From Deltaproteobacteria bacterium (GTDB lineage: Bacteria > UBA10199 > DSSB01): 7,584 nucleotides of DNA. The notes under the pieces are model-generated. The model did not search any database. It worked only from the letters and a program-made list of their open reading frames with translations, and was not told where the DNA came from. Of this stretch, positions 1 through 6,604 are shown piece after piece (the stretch's first letter is position 1; every line of letters begins with the position of its first letter). The position numbers and the translations under genes are program-made. The DNA lies in contig JAIOPF010000077.1 of assembly GCA_021414045.1 (NCBI GenBank), forward strand, positions 1 to 7,584. The letters are read 5' to 3'.

Positions 1-3
1 GGG

Positions 4-984
4 TTACGATAAACCGCTCTGCACGGCTTTCAGGAGGGCGGCGTTATCGGGGTATCTCTGGAGGGTCTCGACGAGCTTCTTCCCGGCGTCGATGGGATTG
101 AGTCCGGAGAGAAAACCGCGGATTTTTTGCATGGCGGTGTATTCTTCGGGCGATAACAGCTTTTCTTCTTTCCGCGTGCCCGAAGCCGGGACATCGATGG
201 CGGGGAAGATGCGCTGTTCGGCCAGGCGGCGGGATAGGACGATTTCCATGTTTCCCGTGCCCTTGAACTCTTGAAAAATATATTCGTCCATCTGACTGCC
301 GGTCTGGATCAAGGCGGTGGCGATGAGGGTGAGCGAGCCGCCTTCTTCGAGCTTTCGCGCGGCGCCGAAAAACCGGCGCGGCACTTCGAGGGCGTTGGCG
401 TCGACGCCTCCGCTCAAGGTCTTGCCGCTGCGGGCCTCGCGGTTATGGACTCGGGAGAGGCGGGTCAGGGAATCGACGACGATCAAAACGTCCTTGCCCT
501 GGTTGACCTGGGTGACGGCGTCTTCGAGCAGCTGATTGGCGGTATGAATGTGATGTTCGGTGTCATGGTCGGAAGAGGAGGCCCGGATCTCGGCGGGGAC
601 CGAACGCTTGAAATCGGTGACTTCTTCCGGGCGCTCTTCGATCAGGAGGGCGTACAATTTTACTTCGGGATGGTTTTTCGCGATGGCGTTGCAGATATCC
701 TTGAGCAGGGTCGTTTTCCCGGCTTTGGGCGGCGCGACAATCAGGCCGCGTTGGCCCTTGCCGATGGGGCATACCAAATCGAAGATCCGCATCGAGATGG
801 GGCCGCCCTCGGATTCCAGGCGCAGGCGCTCATAGGGATCTATCGAGGTCTTATCTACGAAGGCCAAGAATTGATCCGATTTTTGCTGAGCCGGTCGTCC
901 CATGCGGCCCGCCTGCTGATGGCGTTGGGGGCCCTGTTGCCGGCGGTCCGGACGGCCGCCGCGGGAATAGCGTTGATTTCTCAT
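4..984 (-). CDS. rho: Transcription termination factor Rho, short form lacking the N-terminal OB-fold
   Basis: Rho is a hexameric RNA-dependent ATPase that translocates on nascent RNA and releases RNA polymerase. The motor domain is clear from about residue 55: GKGQRGLIVAPPKAGKT ends in the Walker A (84-91), LLIEERPEE holds the catalytic Glu (E117), VVDSLTRL holds the Walker B Asp (D171), SGGVDANAL forms the Q-loop region (191-199, preceded by K188), FKGTGNME lies at 240-247, and SGTRKEE carries the arginine finger R271. The protein has 326 residues against 419 in E. coli Rho. The cold-shock-like OB-fold and the Rho_N helical domain are missing; in their place is a tail of about 36 residues rich in Arg, Gln and Gly (9 Arg in the first 30). 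The ATG at 984 is the only ATG, GTG, TTG or CTG start before an in-frame stop at 1012-1014, and only 145 bp separate it from the divergent gene, so no OB-fold could be encoded upstream. No strong Shine-Dalgarno is visible. The enzyme is certain as a Rho-family ATPase; whether it is the cell's only Rho cannot be seen. Confidence 0.95.
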   Translation of the reverse strand: MRNQRYSRGGRPDRRQQGPQRHQQAGRMGRPAQQKSDQFLAFVDKTSIDPYERLRLESEGGPISMRIFDLVCPIGKGQRGLIVAPPKAGKTTLLKDICNAIAKNHPEVKLYALLIEERPEEVTDFKRSVPAEIRASSSDHDTEHHIHTANQLLEDAVTQVNQGKDVLIVVDSLTRLSRVHNREARSGKTLSGGVDANALEVPRRFFGAARKLEEGGSLTLIATALIQTGSQMDEYIFQEFKGTGNMEIVLSRRLAEQRIFPAIDVPASGTRKEEKLLSPEEYTAMQKIRGFLSGLNPIDAGKKLVETLQRYPDNAALLKAVQSGLS

Positions 985-1129
985 AAGATAGAAGGTGGGG
1001 GTCTTAAAGCACTAATGGACCGCTTCGTCCAAGGATTTTTTGAAGACAATTTAGACCAAAATCGATACATTCTCGTCCTCCTACCTACCCACGGCCCCGG
1101 TCCGGGGCACCTTAAAAGCTGGAGGATTC
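985..1129. promoter_or_regulatory. Divergent intergenic region between rho and the large envelope gene
   Basis: This 145-bp gap must hold the promoters for both divergent genes unless they are read from further away. I find no convincing -35/-10 pair on either strand. The best plus-strand hints are TTGAAG at 1040-1045 and TACATT at 1066-1071, but their spacing of 20 is too long. On the minus strand, TTGGAC and TTTAAG are 18 apart but match consensus weakly. The AT-rich stretch 1035-1070 is the likeliest promoter zone. A 5-bp inverted repeat (TGGAC / GTCCA, 1016-1031) and a GC palindrome (1094-1108) are also present. Confidence 0.5.
1094..1108. repeat. 15-bp GC palindrome in the leader of the large envelope gene
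   Basis: GCCCCGG and CCGGGGC are perfect inverted arms around a single T. The element ends 12 bp before the Shine-Dalgarno GGAGG (1121-1125). In RNA it could form a stem of about 6 bp with a 3-nt loop just upstream of the ribosome site. In DNA it could be an operator. No U-tract follows, so it is not an intrinsic terminator. Function is not shown by the sequence. Confidence 0.4.
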
Positions 1130-1201
1130 ATGCGGCGTTTGATTTCCCCGTTCTTGTTCTTGGTTTTACTCCTGACTTCCTTTGCCTCGCCGTCTCTGGC
1201 C
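1130..1201 (+). other. N-terminal Sec signal peptide of the large envelope protein
   Basis: Residues 1-24 have two arginines after the start Met, a hydrophobic core (about 4-18) and a small-residue exit with SLA before a predicted cut at A24/V25. No lipobox cysteine is present, so signal peptidase I processing is expected. This places the following beta-rich region in the periplasm. Confidence 0.8.
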
Positions 1202-4200
1202 GTCCCTATGGCGCCGGATCAAGTCCCAGAAACCTTGAAATCTTGGATTGATTGGGCCCTCCACGACCACGAGACGGAAGGCTGCCCCTTTTTGAACGGA
1301 GCGGGGGACCAGCGGGTTTGCGGGTGGTCCTCGCGCCTCGACCTCGGGATAGCTGAAAAGCAGGGGACCTTCTCCCAACAATGGATGCTCTATACCGATG
1401 ATTGGGTCCCGCTTCCGGGCGACGAGAAGCGCTGGCCCCAATCGGTTAAGGCGGACGGGCAATCCGTCGCCGTGGTGTTGCGTGACGAGGTACCCAGCGT
1501 TTTCCTGAAAAAGGGACCGCATAGTCTCGTTGGTTCTTATCTCTGGGATTCGGTGCCGGAAAACTTTCAGATTCCGCCAGCCGTGGGTTTGCTCAAACTC
1601 ACCCTCAAGGGCGAGGCCGTGAATTTCCCCCAGTGGGACGAGAATGGACTTCTCTGGTTGGAAAAGGATTCTTCTGCCGAAGTCGGCGAAGAGCGGTTGG
1701 ATGTCCGGGTGAACCGCCTGGTCGACGACGACATTCCCCTTATTTTGACGACGCGCATCAGCCTCGACGCCTCGGGGAAGGCGCGGGAAGTGTTGCTGGG
1801 CCAGGTTCTTCCGGAGGGGTTCCTCGTGATGTCCATCGACTCGCCGCTCCCGACGCGCATCGAAACGAACGGGCAGATCAAGGTGCAGGTGAGGGCGGGC
1901 TCCTGGGAGATCGAGGTCAAGGCGCGGCATCTGGGTCCCGTGAAGGCACTGACTTTGCCGGGCGGAGAGTCGCCTTTGGCCCCCGAGGAGGTTTGGGTTT
2001 TCCAGGCGCATAACAATCTGCGGCTGGTTTCGATCGAAGGACTTCCTTCCATCGACCCCCAACAAACCACCTTGCCGGAAGATTGGAAGCGACTTCCCGC
2101 CTATCGCATTCGGCCGGGCGAGACCTTGCAATTGGTTGAACGACGGCGCGGCGACGCGGATCCCGCTCCCGACCAATTGACCTTGTTCCGCCGCCTTTGG
2201 CTGGATTTCGACGGCGGAGGATACACTTTCCAGGACAACCTGACCGGGACGATGAATCGCGGCTATCGACTCGAAATGAACGCCCCGGTCCAATTGGGAC
2301 GCGTCGCCATCGACGGGCAGGACCAATTCATCACCGCGCTGGAAGGGGACAAGCGTTCGGGCGTTGAAATCCGCCAGGGAAATTTGCAAGTGAACGCCGA
2401 TAGTCGGTGGGCTTCGGGAATTCGCACGATTCCCGCCATCGGATGGAACCAGGACTTTCAGCAAGTCAACGGAGAGCTGAACCTGCCCCCGGGCTGGAGC
2501 CTCCTCGCCGTGAACGGCGCCGACGAAGTGCCGGGGACCTGGATCAGCCGTTGGAACCTGCTCAACATCTTCATGGTGCTGATCCTCTTTTTGATCTTCA
2601 CCAAGCTTTGGGGCAAGGGTTGGGGCCTGCTCTCGCTCTTTGCACTCTCCTTGACCTACACGGAGGCCGATGCTCCGCAATGGGTTTGGCTGGCCCTCTT
2701 GGCGGGCTGCGCGCTTTTGCGACTGCTCAAGCCGGGGAAATTGCGTTCGCTGGCGCGCATCTATGTCGGGATTGCCTTAGTGGTATTGGTGGGGATTTCG
2801 ATTCCCTTCATGGTGCAGCAATTACGTCAGGGAATGTACCCCGTCCTCGAGCATTCTTATAATTACTTCGATTCCCAGGGTGGAAACGCGCCGTATCCCG
2901 TCGCGTCGGCCCCCGCGCCCAGTGGTTTCGTGGTCGGTGGCGCGGCCGCGCCGAATCAGATGCCGATGCCGCAAGAGGCGAATGCGCCGGAACCTTCCAC
3001 GATCCTACAAGATAACGTGGATGCCGGCCGTGGCGAAGGCGTGGTGATGAAGCGGAAACTGGCGCGAAGGGACGATGCCGAGCAAAGGGAACAGTTCGCG
3101 ACGGAAAAGCCCAGCATTGAAAAAAGCCTCAGCAAGAGCGGCTATGACATGAAAACCCAGGAAAATCTCTTCCAGCAGCGACCCGGGACCAAGGTGCAGA
3201 CGGGTCCGGGCCTTCCGACCTGGAACTGGAATCGCTACGACCTGCGCTGGAACGGCCCGGTCGAGAAGACCCAGACGCTCCATTTGTGGTTGCTTTCCCC
3301 TTCGGTCAATTTGGTCCTTTCAATTCTGCGCGTGATCTTCCTGGCCCTGCTCGTGCTTTGCGTCCTGGGGATGCCAGGCGCCTTTTGGCCGAATTTTCTC
3401 AAGCCGAAGCGGGCCATGGCCGCGGCCTTGCTTGCCGCCTTGAGTCTCGCGCTCGCGCCGGGCGCGGCCCGCGCCGAGTATCCCTCGACCGACCTGCTCA
3501 ATGAGCTGCGCGAGCGGCTGTTGCAGAACCCGGAGTGTTTTCCCGACTGCGCCTCCGTGTCGCGGATGCAGCTGAATGTCGCGGGCAACCAGCTTCGCGC
3601 CCAGCTTGAGATCGGCGTCGAAGGGCTTACCGCCGTGCCTTTGCCGGGATCTTTCGAAGAATGGTCCCCGCAGACGGTGAGCGTCGACGGCCAGCCCTTC
3701 TCCGCCTTGCATCGCACCGACGAGGGGCAATTGTGGATACAGCTCAATCCCGGAGTTCACCAAGTGATGCTCGAAGGTCCACTGCCGGATAAGCCTAGCG
3801 TTCAGATCGCGCTGCCGCTGAAGCCTCACTACCTTCAAGCGACGGTGACCGACTGGACCTTGGAAGGATTGCAGGAAAATGGACTGACCGCGGACAATCT
3901 CCAATTGACGCGCTTGCAGGGCCTCACTCCCGATGCCCATGCCCCGAAGGAATCCAACCTGCCGCCCTTTTTCAGCGTCGAGCGGCATTTGATTCTCGGG
4001 CTGACTTGGGAAGTCGAAACGCGCGTCGTCCGCTTGACTCCGCCGGGCACCGCCTTCTTGACGGATGTGAGCCTCTTGCCCGGCGAGTCGGTGACGGACG
4101 CCGACGTCGAGGTCAAGGACGGCAAGGTCTCGGTCAGCATGGGCCCGAATGCCACTGAATTTTCCTGGCACTCGGTGTTGAAGGAGAATGACAAGATCCT

Positions 4201-5260
4201 GTTGAAGGCGCCGAATGCCGAGAATAGGACCGAAGTCTGGCGCCTTGACCTCAATCCTATCTGGCACTTGAGCGCGGCGGGGATTCCGCCGGTGCATCCC
4301 GAGAGCGCGGCGCAGCGCTGGCCGCAGGAATGGCGCCCCTGGCCGGAGGAAGAGGTCACCCTCTCGCTCAGCCGGCCGGCGGGTGTGCCCGGTCAAACGC
4401 TCACCATCGATCGCAGCCTCTTGGTGTTGCGGCCAGGTTTGCGTTTCACCGAATCGACGCTATCCCTGACCCTGCGCAGCAGCCTTGGCGTGCAGCATGT
4501 CCTGACTTTGCCGGAGGGCGCGGTGTTGCAGTCGGTGCAGATCAACGGCGCGGTGCAACCGATACGTCAGGAAGGGCTGAAGGTTTCTCTCCCCCTCGTG
4601 CCGGGATCACAGAAGGTCGAATTGAATTGGCAGCAGCCATTGCCGCTGAAGGCGATGTTCCGTTCGCCCGACCTGAAGCTGGGGACGACCAGCGTCAACG
4701 CCGAAATCCAGGTCCAGATGCCGGAGAGCCGATGGGTGCTGGCGACGGGAGGACTTCGCGTCGGGCCCGCCGTGCTTTTCTGGAGCCTGCTGGCCGTCGT
4801 GTTGCTGGTTTCGATTGGCTTGTGGGCCTCCATCATCGTGGCGGGTTGGATTCTCGCCTTGGGCTATCGGGAGCGGAAACCGATTCCGGGGAAAATTCGC
4901 TTCGACCTCTTTCAGATCCTCCTCGTTGCGTGGACTGTCGCCGCCTTGATCGTCATCTTTTCCTCCATCCATCAGGGCCTGTTGGGGATGCCGGATATGC
5001 AGATCGCGGGCAACGGATCCAGCCACACCTTCCTGCGCTGGTTCAAGGACCGCACGGGAGATTCGCTGCCGCGGGTGTGGGTGGTGTCGGTACCGCTTTT
5101 CTGCTACCGCCTCGCCATGTTGGCTTGGGCGCTTTGGTTGGCCTTGGCGCTGTTGCGCTGGTTGCGCTGGGCTTGGGCAAGCCTCACTTCCGGCGGCGCT
5201 TGGCGGTCTCTGCGCGCGAAGCGGGTTCCGGCGTCGTCGCCCAATCCTCCCGCGGTTTAG
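1130..5260 (+). CDS. Large polytopic envelope protein of unknown family, made of two fused homologous halves
   Basis: I do not recognise the family. The protein has 1376 residues. The ATG at 1130 follows GGAGG by 4 nt and opens a Sec signal peptide (MRR, hydrophobic core, cleavage expected after SLA at 22-24). Half A: exported beta-rich region about 25-475, helices near 477-493, 497-510, 517-533 and 543-563, an exported Pro/Ala-rich then charged linker about 566-716, and a helix 728-748. Half B: signal-like helix 763-778, exported region about 783-1212, a long hydrophobic stretch 1213-1246, helix 1258-1281, exported loop, helix 1319-1346, and a basic cytoplasmic tail. Charges obey the positive-inside rule (KPGKLR, KPKR, YRERK and RAKR all fall on the cytoplasmic side). 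The halves match in order: WVPLPG/AVPLPG, EVW/EVW, PGKLR/PGKIR and LRW/LRW. No catalytic motif is seen. A scaffold, transport-linked or envelope assembly role is possible but not shown. Confidence 0.9.
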   Translation: MRRLISPFLFLVLLLTSFASPSLAVPMAPDQVPETLKSWIDWALHDHETEGCPFLNGAGDQRVCGWSSRLDLGIAEKQGTFSQQWMLYTDDWVPLPGDEKRWPQSVKADGQSVAVVLRDEVPSVFLKKGPHSLVGSYLWDSVPENFQIPPAVGLLKLTLKGEAVNFPQWDENGLLWLEKDSSAEVGEERLDVRVNRLVDDDIPLILTTRISLDASGKAREVLLGQVLPEGFLVMSIDSPLPTRIETNGQIKVQVRAGSWEIEVKARHLGPVKALTLPGGESPLAPEEVWVFQAHNNLRLVSIEGLPSIDPQQTTLPEDWKRLPAYRIRPGETLQLVERRRGDADPAPDQLTLFRRLWLDFDGGGYTFQDNLTGTMNRGYRLEMNAPVQLGRVAIDGQDQFITALEGDKRSGVEIRQGNLQVNADSRWASGIRTIPAIGWNQDFQQVNGELNLPPGWSLLAVNGADEVPGTWISRWNLLNIFMVLILFLIFTKLWGKGWGLLSLFALSLTYTEADAPQWVWLALLAGCALLRLLKPGKLRSLARIYVGIALVVLVGISIPFMVQQLRQGMYPVLEHSYNYFDSQGGNAPYPVASAPAPSGFVVGGAAAPNQMPMPQEANAPEPSTILQDNVDAGRGEGVVMKRKLARRDDAEQREQFATEKPSIEKSLSKSGYDMKTQENLFQQRPGTKVQTGPGLPTWNWNRYDLRWNGPVEKTQTLHLWLLSPSVNLVLSILRVIFLALLVLCVLGMPGAFWPNFLKPKRAMAAALLAALSLALAPGAARAEYPSTDLLNELRERLLQNPECFPDCASVSRMQLNVAGNQLRAQLEIGVEGLTAVPLPGSFEEWSPQTVSVDGQPFSALHRTDEGQLWIQLNPGVHQVMLEGPLPDKPSVQIALPLKPHYLQATVTDWTLEGLQENGLTADNLQLTRLQGLTPDAHAPKESNLPPFFSVERHLILGLTWEVETRVVRLTPPGTAFLTDVSLLPGESVTDADVEVKDGKVSVSMGPNATEFSWHSVLKENDKILLKAPNAENRTEVWRLDLNPIWHLSAAGIPPVHPESAAQRWPQEWRPWPEEEVTLSLSRPAGVPGQTLTIDRSLLVLRPGLRFTESTLSLTLRSSLGVQHVLTLPEGAVLQSVQINGAVQPIRQEGLKVSLPLVPGSQKVELNWQQPLPLKAMFRSPDLKLGTTSVNAEIQVQMPESRWVLATGGLRVGPAVLFWSLLAVVLLVSIGLWASIIVAGWILALGYRERKPIPGKIRFDLFQILLVAWTVAALIVIFSSIHQGLLGMPDMQIAGNGSSHTFLRWFKDRTGDSLPRVWVVSVPLFCYRLAMLAWALWLALALLRWLRWAWASLTSGGAWRSLRAKRVPASSPNPPAV
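1283..3373 (+). repeat. Protein-level repeat, copy A (residues 52-748)
   Basis: This copy aligns along its whole length with residues 803-1346 of the same protein, by eye. Paired landmarks are C52/C803, WVPLPG (92-97)/AVPLPG (835-840), VKADGQ/VSVDGQ, KKGPHSLVGS/NPGVHQVMLE, EVW (287-289)/EVW (1035-1037), a LP..DW.R.P/RWPQEWRPWP stretch, PGKLR (535-539)/PGKIR (1253-1257) and LRW (705-707)/LRW (1302-1304). Copy A is longer because of extra hydrophobic segments around 497-533 and a linker of about 130 residues. The copies are too diverged to show as DNA repeats, so the duplication is old. Confidence 0.75.
3398..3475 (+). other. Internal signal-peptide-like segment between the two halves
   Basis: Residues 757-782 read as a complete signal peptide inside the protein: a basic start (LKPKR), a hydrophobic Ala/Leu core (763-775) and an Ala-Arg-Ala exit before E783. 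The preceding helix (728-748) would run from outside to inside, so this segment enters the membrane from the cytoplasmic face, the right orientation for signal peptidase I to cut on the outer side. An ATG (3416) lies at its start, but I see no good Shine-Dalgarno before it, so separate internal translation is less likely than processing or simple retention as a helix. Confidence 0.6.
3536..5167 (+). repeat. Protein-level repeat, copy B (residues 803-1346)
   Basis: This is the second copy of the duplicated architecture. Its exported region begins with a Cys pair (C803, C807) where copy A has C52 and C64, which could form disulfides in the periplasm. Copy B has one hydrophobic stretch of about 34 residues (1213-1246) where copy A has three helices; an odd number of crossings is kept in both, so the topology stays the same. 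Its exported loop (about 1282-1318) is short and lacks the low-complexity linker of copy A. Confidence 0.75.
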
Positions 5261-5344
5261 GAGGATTTAAAATTAGGTAATAATATCAGTGCTTTCCAGG
5301 AGAATTAAAAAAAGCCGGAAAACTGGAGGAAAGTGCGCGGATTC

Positions 5345-5353
5345 TGTTATCCT
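5345..5353 (+). promoter_or_regulatory. Possible extended -10 promoter element for the GH18 gene
   Basis: TG, one base, then TATCCT matches the extended -10 layout, with 4 of 6 bases matching TATAAT. Transcription would begin near 5360 and give a leader of roughly 27 nt that carries the strong AAGGAGG ribosome site. The -35 is poor, so this is tentative. Confidence 0.3.
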
Positions 5354-5374
5354 GAACTCGGTTTTTTTCGAGAG

Positions 5375-5381
5375 AAGGAGG
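5375..5381 (+). promoter_or_regulatory. Strong ribosome binding site that fixes the GH18 lipoprotein start
   Basis: AAGGAGG sits 5 nt before ATG 5387. It decides between this ATG and the in-frame GTG at 5333, which would add 18 residues with no signal-peptide character and bury the lipoprotein signal. Confidence 0.85.
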
Positions 5382-5386
5382 GAGTT

Positions 5387-6604
5387 ATGCGCCGCAATTT
5401 CACCAGAGGGATGCTTTGCTTATTCATTATTTCCGCCTGCAGTGGAGGCTCGGGAGGCGGAGGGGCCCCCAACGGAAATAACACGGACAACAACGCGGCG
5501 GCGCCGCAGGGCAACTCCACTCTACCTTCAGGGCATTGGGTGACGGGATATTATCCCAGTTACCAACAGACTGTGATGCCTCCCTCCGAAATTGATTTTG
5601 CTTCCATGACCCACTTGATTCATTGGCCGGTCTTGCCGAAACCCGACGGCAGCCTCGATACCGTCAGTGTCGACTTCACGCCGGCGCATTCAGCGGACGT
5701 CGTTTCGCGGGCGCACGCTGCGGGAGTGAAGGTTCTGTTGGGCGTTGGTGGAGACAAGGATTCCGGTGCCACCGCTGGATTCCAGGGCGCGACCAAGCCG
5801 GAGAATCGGGCGACCTTCATTAATAATATCGTCTCCCTGATGCAGACTCGCGGCTATGATGGAGTGGATATCAATTGGGAAGTCATCACTCCTGCCGATG
5901 ATCCGTCGGTCATCGCCTTGTTCCAGGAATTGCGGCAGGCCCTGGATAAGATCAGTCCGCGCCCGCTTTTGACGATGCCTCCGACGACCGGAGGCGATTC
6001 CCGTCCGGATCTGGTCGCGAAGTTCCAAGGTCAACTCGACCAGATCAACATCCAGACTTATGTGATGTCGGGTGCTTACGATGACTGGGTGACCTGGTTC
6101 AATTCTCCTCTCGAGAACGGCGATGCGACCTTTCCCTGTTGCGCCGACCAACGCCTTCCCTCCGTCTCCGATGAGGTGAAGCGTTTCACCAAGGCGGGGA
6201 TCCCGGCGAGCAAGATCGGTATCGGGATTCAGTTCGGCGCCTTCGTCTGGGCGGGAGGCACGGGAACGGACACCGGCGGAGCGACTAAGCCGCGACAAGC
6301 TTGGAAAACGCCGCCAACGGTAACCTTGGCGAGTTACACGGACGTCGTGAAGAATTTTCTCGGCGCGCCGGGCTTTTCCAAGTCCTTCGACCCGGTCGCT
6401 CGCGTGCCTTACTTGAGCCGTGACTCCGCCAACAATGCCGACGATCGCTTCATTAGTTACGATGATGAGCAGGCGATCCAGGAAAAAGTCACCTACGTCC
6501 GCAATCAAGGCCTGGGTGGGCTATTTGTTTTCGAGCTCAGCGGAGATTATTTGCCCGCTCAGCCCGCGGGGCAACGGCATCCCTTGATCGAAGTGGTGAA
6601 ATGA
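5387..6604 (+). CDS. GH18 chitinase-like lipoprotein with an altered active site
   Basis: GH18 enzymes cleave beta-1,4-linked N-acetylglucosamine polymers by substrate-assisted catalysis. The start at 5387 gives a 405-residue lipoprotein: a basic N-terminus, a short core and the lipobox ISAC with C18, followed by a Gly/Asn/Ala-rich tether (19-48). The barrel starts at WVTGYYPSY (51-59). Family landmarks are VKVLLGVGG (114-122), the catalytic strand YDGVDINWE (157-165) with the acid E165, the QTYVMSGAYDDW segment (223-234, matching the usual MxYD strand), and GLGGLFVFELSGD (375-387) at the last strand. Two positions differ from typical active chitinases: the third Asp of DxxDxDxE is Asn (N163), and the Trp usual in the last strand is Phe (F382). 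The lipid anchor puts it at a membrane face or the cell surface. It may be a weak hydrolase, act on an unusual glycan such as peptidoglycan, or only bind sugar. Membership of GH18 is strong; activity is uncertain. Confidence 0.92.
   Translation: MRRNFTRGMLCLFIISACSGGSGGGGAPNGNNTDNNAAAPQGNSTLPSGHWVTGYYPSYQQTVMPPSEIDFASMTHLIHWPVLPKPDGSLDTVSVDFTPAHSADVVSRAHAAGVKVLLGVGGDKDSGATAGFQGATKPENRATFINNIVSLMQTRGYDGVDINWEVITPADDPSVIALFQELRQALDKISPRPLLTMPPTTGGDSRPDLVAKFQGQLDQINIQTYVMSGAYDDWVTWFNSPLENGDATFPCCADQRLPSVSDEVKRFTKAGIPASKIGIGIQFGAFVWAGGTGTDTGGATKPRQAWKTPPTVTLASYTDVVKNFLGAPGFSKSFDPVARVPYLSRDSANNADDRFISYDDEQAIQEKVTYVRNQGLGGLFVFELSGDYLPAQPAGQRHPLIEVVK

Larger units (their letters stand above)
5261..5386 (+). 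promoter_or_regulatory. Intergenic region upstream of the GH18 lipoprotein gene
   Basis: This 126-bp gap is AT-rich compared with the flanking genes, which suits a promoter. A possible extended -10 element, TG-T-TATCCT (5345-5353), lies 33 bp before the start codon, with no good -35 partner (CTGGAG at 5323-5328). An AGGAGG motif at 5259-5264 overlaps the previous stop codon but no start codon follows it. An imperfect inverted repeat (CTTTCCAG at 5292-5299 against CTGGAGGAAAG at 5323-5333) has no U-tract after it, so I see no intrinsic terminator. Confidence 0.4.

Noticed and set aside
271..1251. 326-residue open frame on the plus strand opposite rho
   Set aside because: It lies antisense to the strongly conserved Rho motor and overlaps the start of the next gene; its translation has no family motif.
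1166..2680. 504-residue open frame on the minus strand
   Set aside because: It is antisense to the large envelope gene, Arg/Gly/His-rich as expected from a GC-rich shadow frame, and has no motif or ribosome site.
3416..3418. Separate gene starting at the internal ATG in the envelope gene
   Set aside because: The frame is continuous with the first half and no Shine-Dalgarno precedes this ATG, so one long gene is the simpler reading; internal initiation is not excluded.
3320..4396. 358-residue open frame on the minus strand
   Set aside because: It is a shadow of the second half of the envelope gene, whose repeat homology with the first half proves the plus frame is coding.
4330..5280. 316-residue open frame on the plus strand in another frame
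   Set aside because: It overlaps the conserved C-terminal half of the envelope protein and shows low-complexity Ala/Gly/Arg composition.
5292..5333. Imperfect inverted repeat after the envelope gene as a terminator
   Set aside because: The arms are interrupted, the loop is long and no T-run follows the right arm.
5333..5386. Upstream GTG start for the GH18 gene
   Set aside because: It would put 18 residues before a good lipoprotein signal, while the ATG at 5387 has AAGGAGG at ideal spacing.
5690..6508. 272-residue open frame on the minus strand
   Set aside because: It is antisense to the GH18 barrel with its clear motifs.
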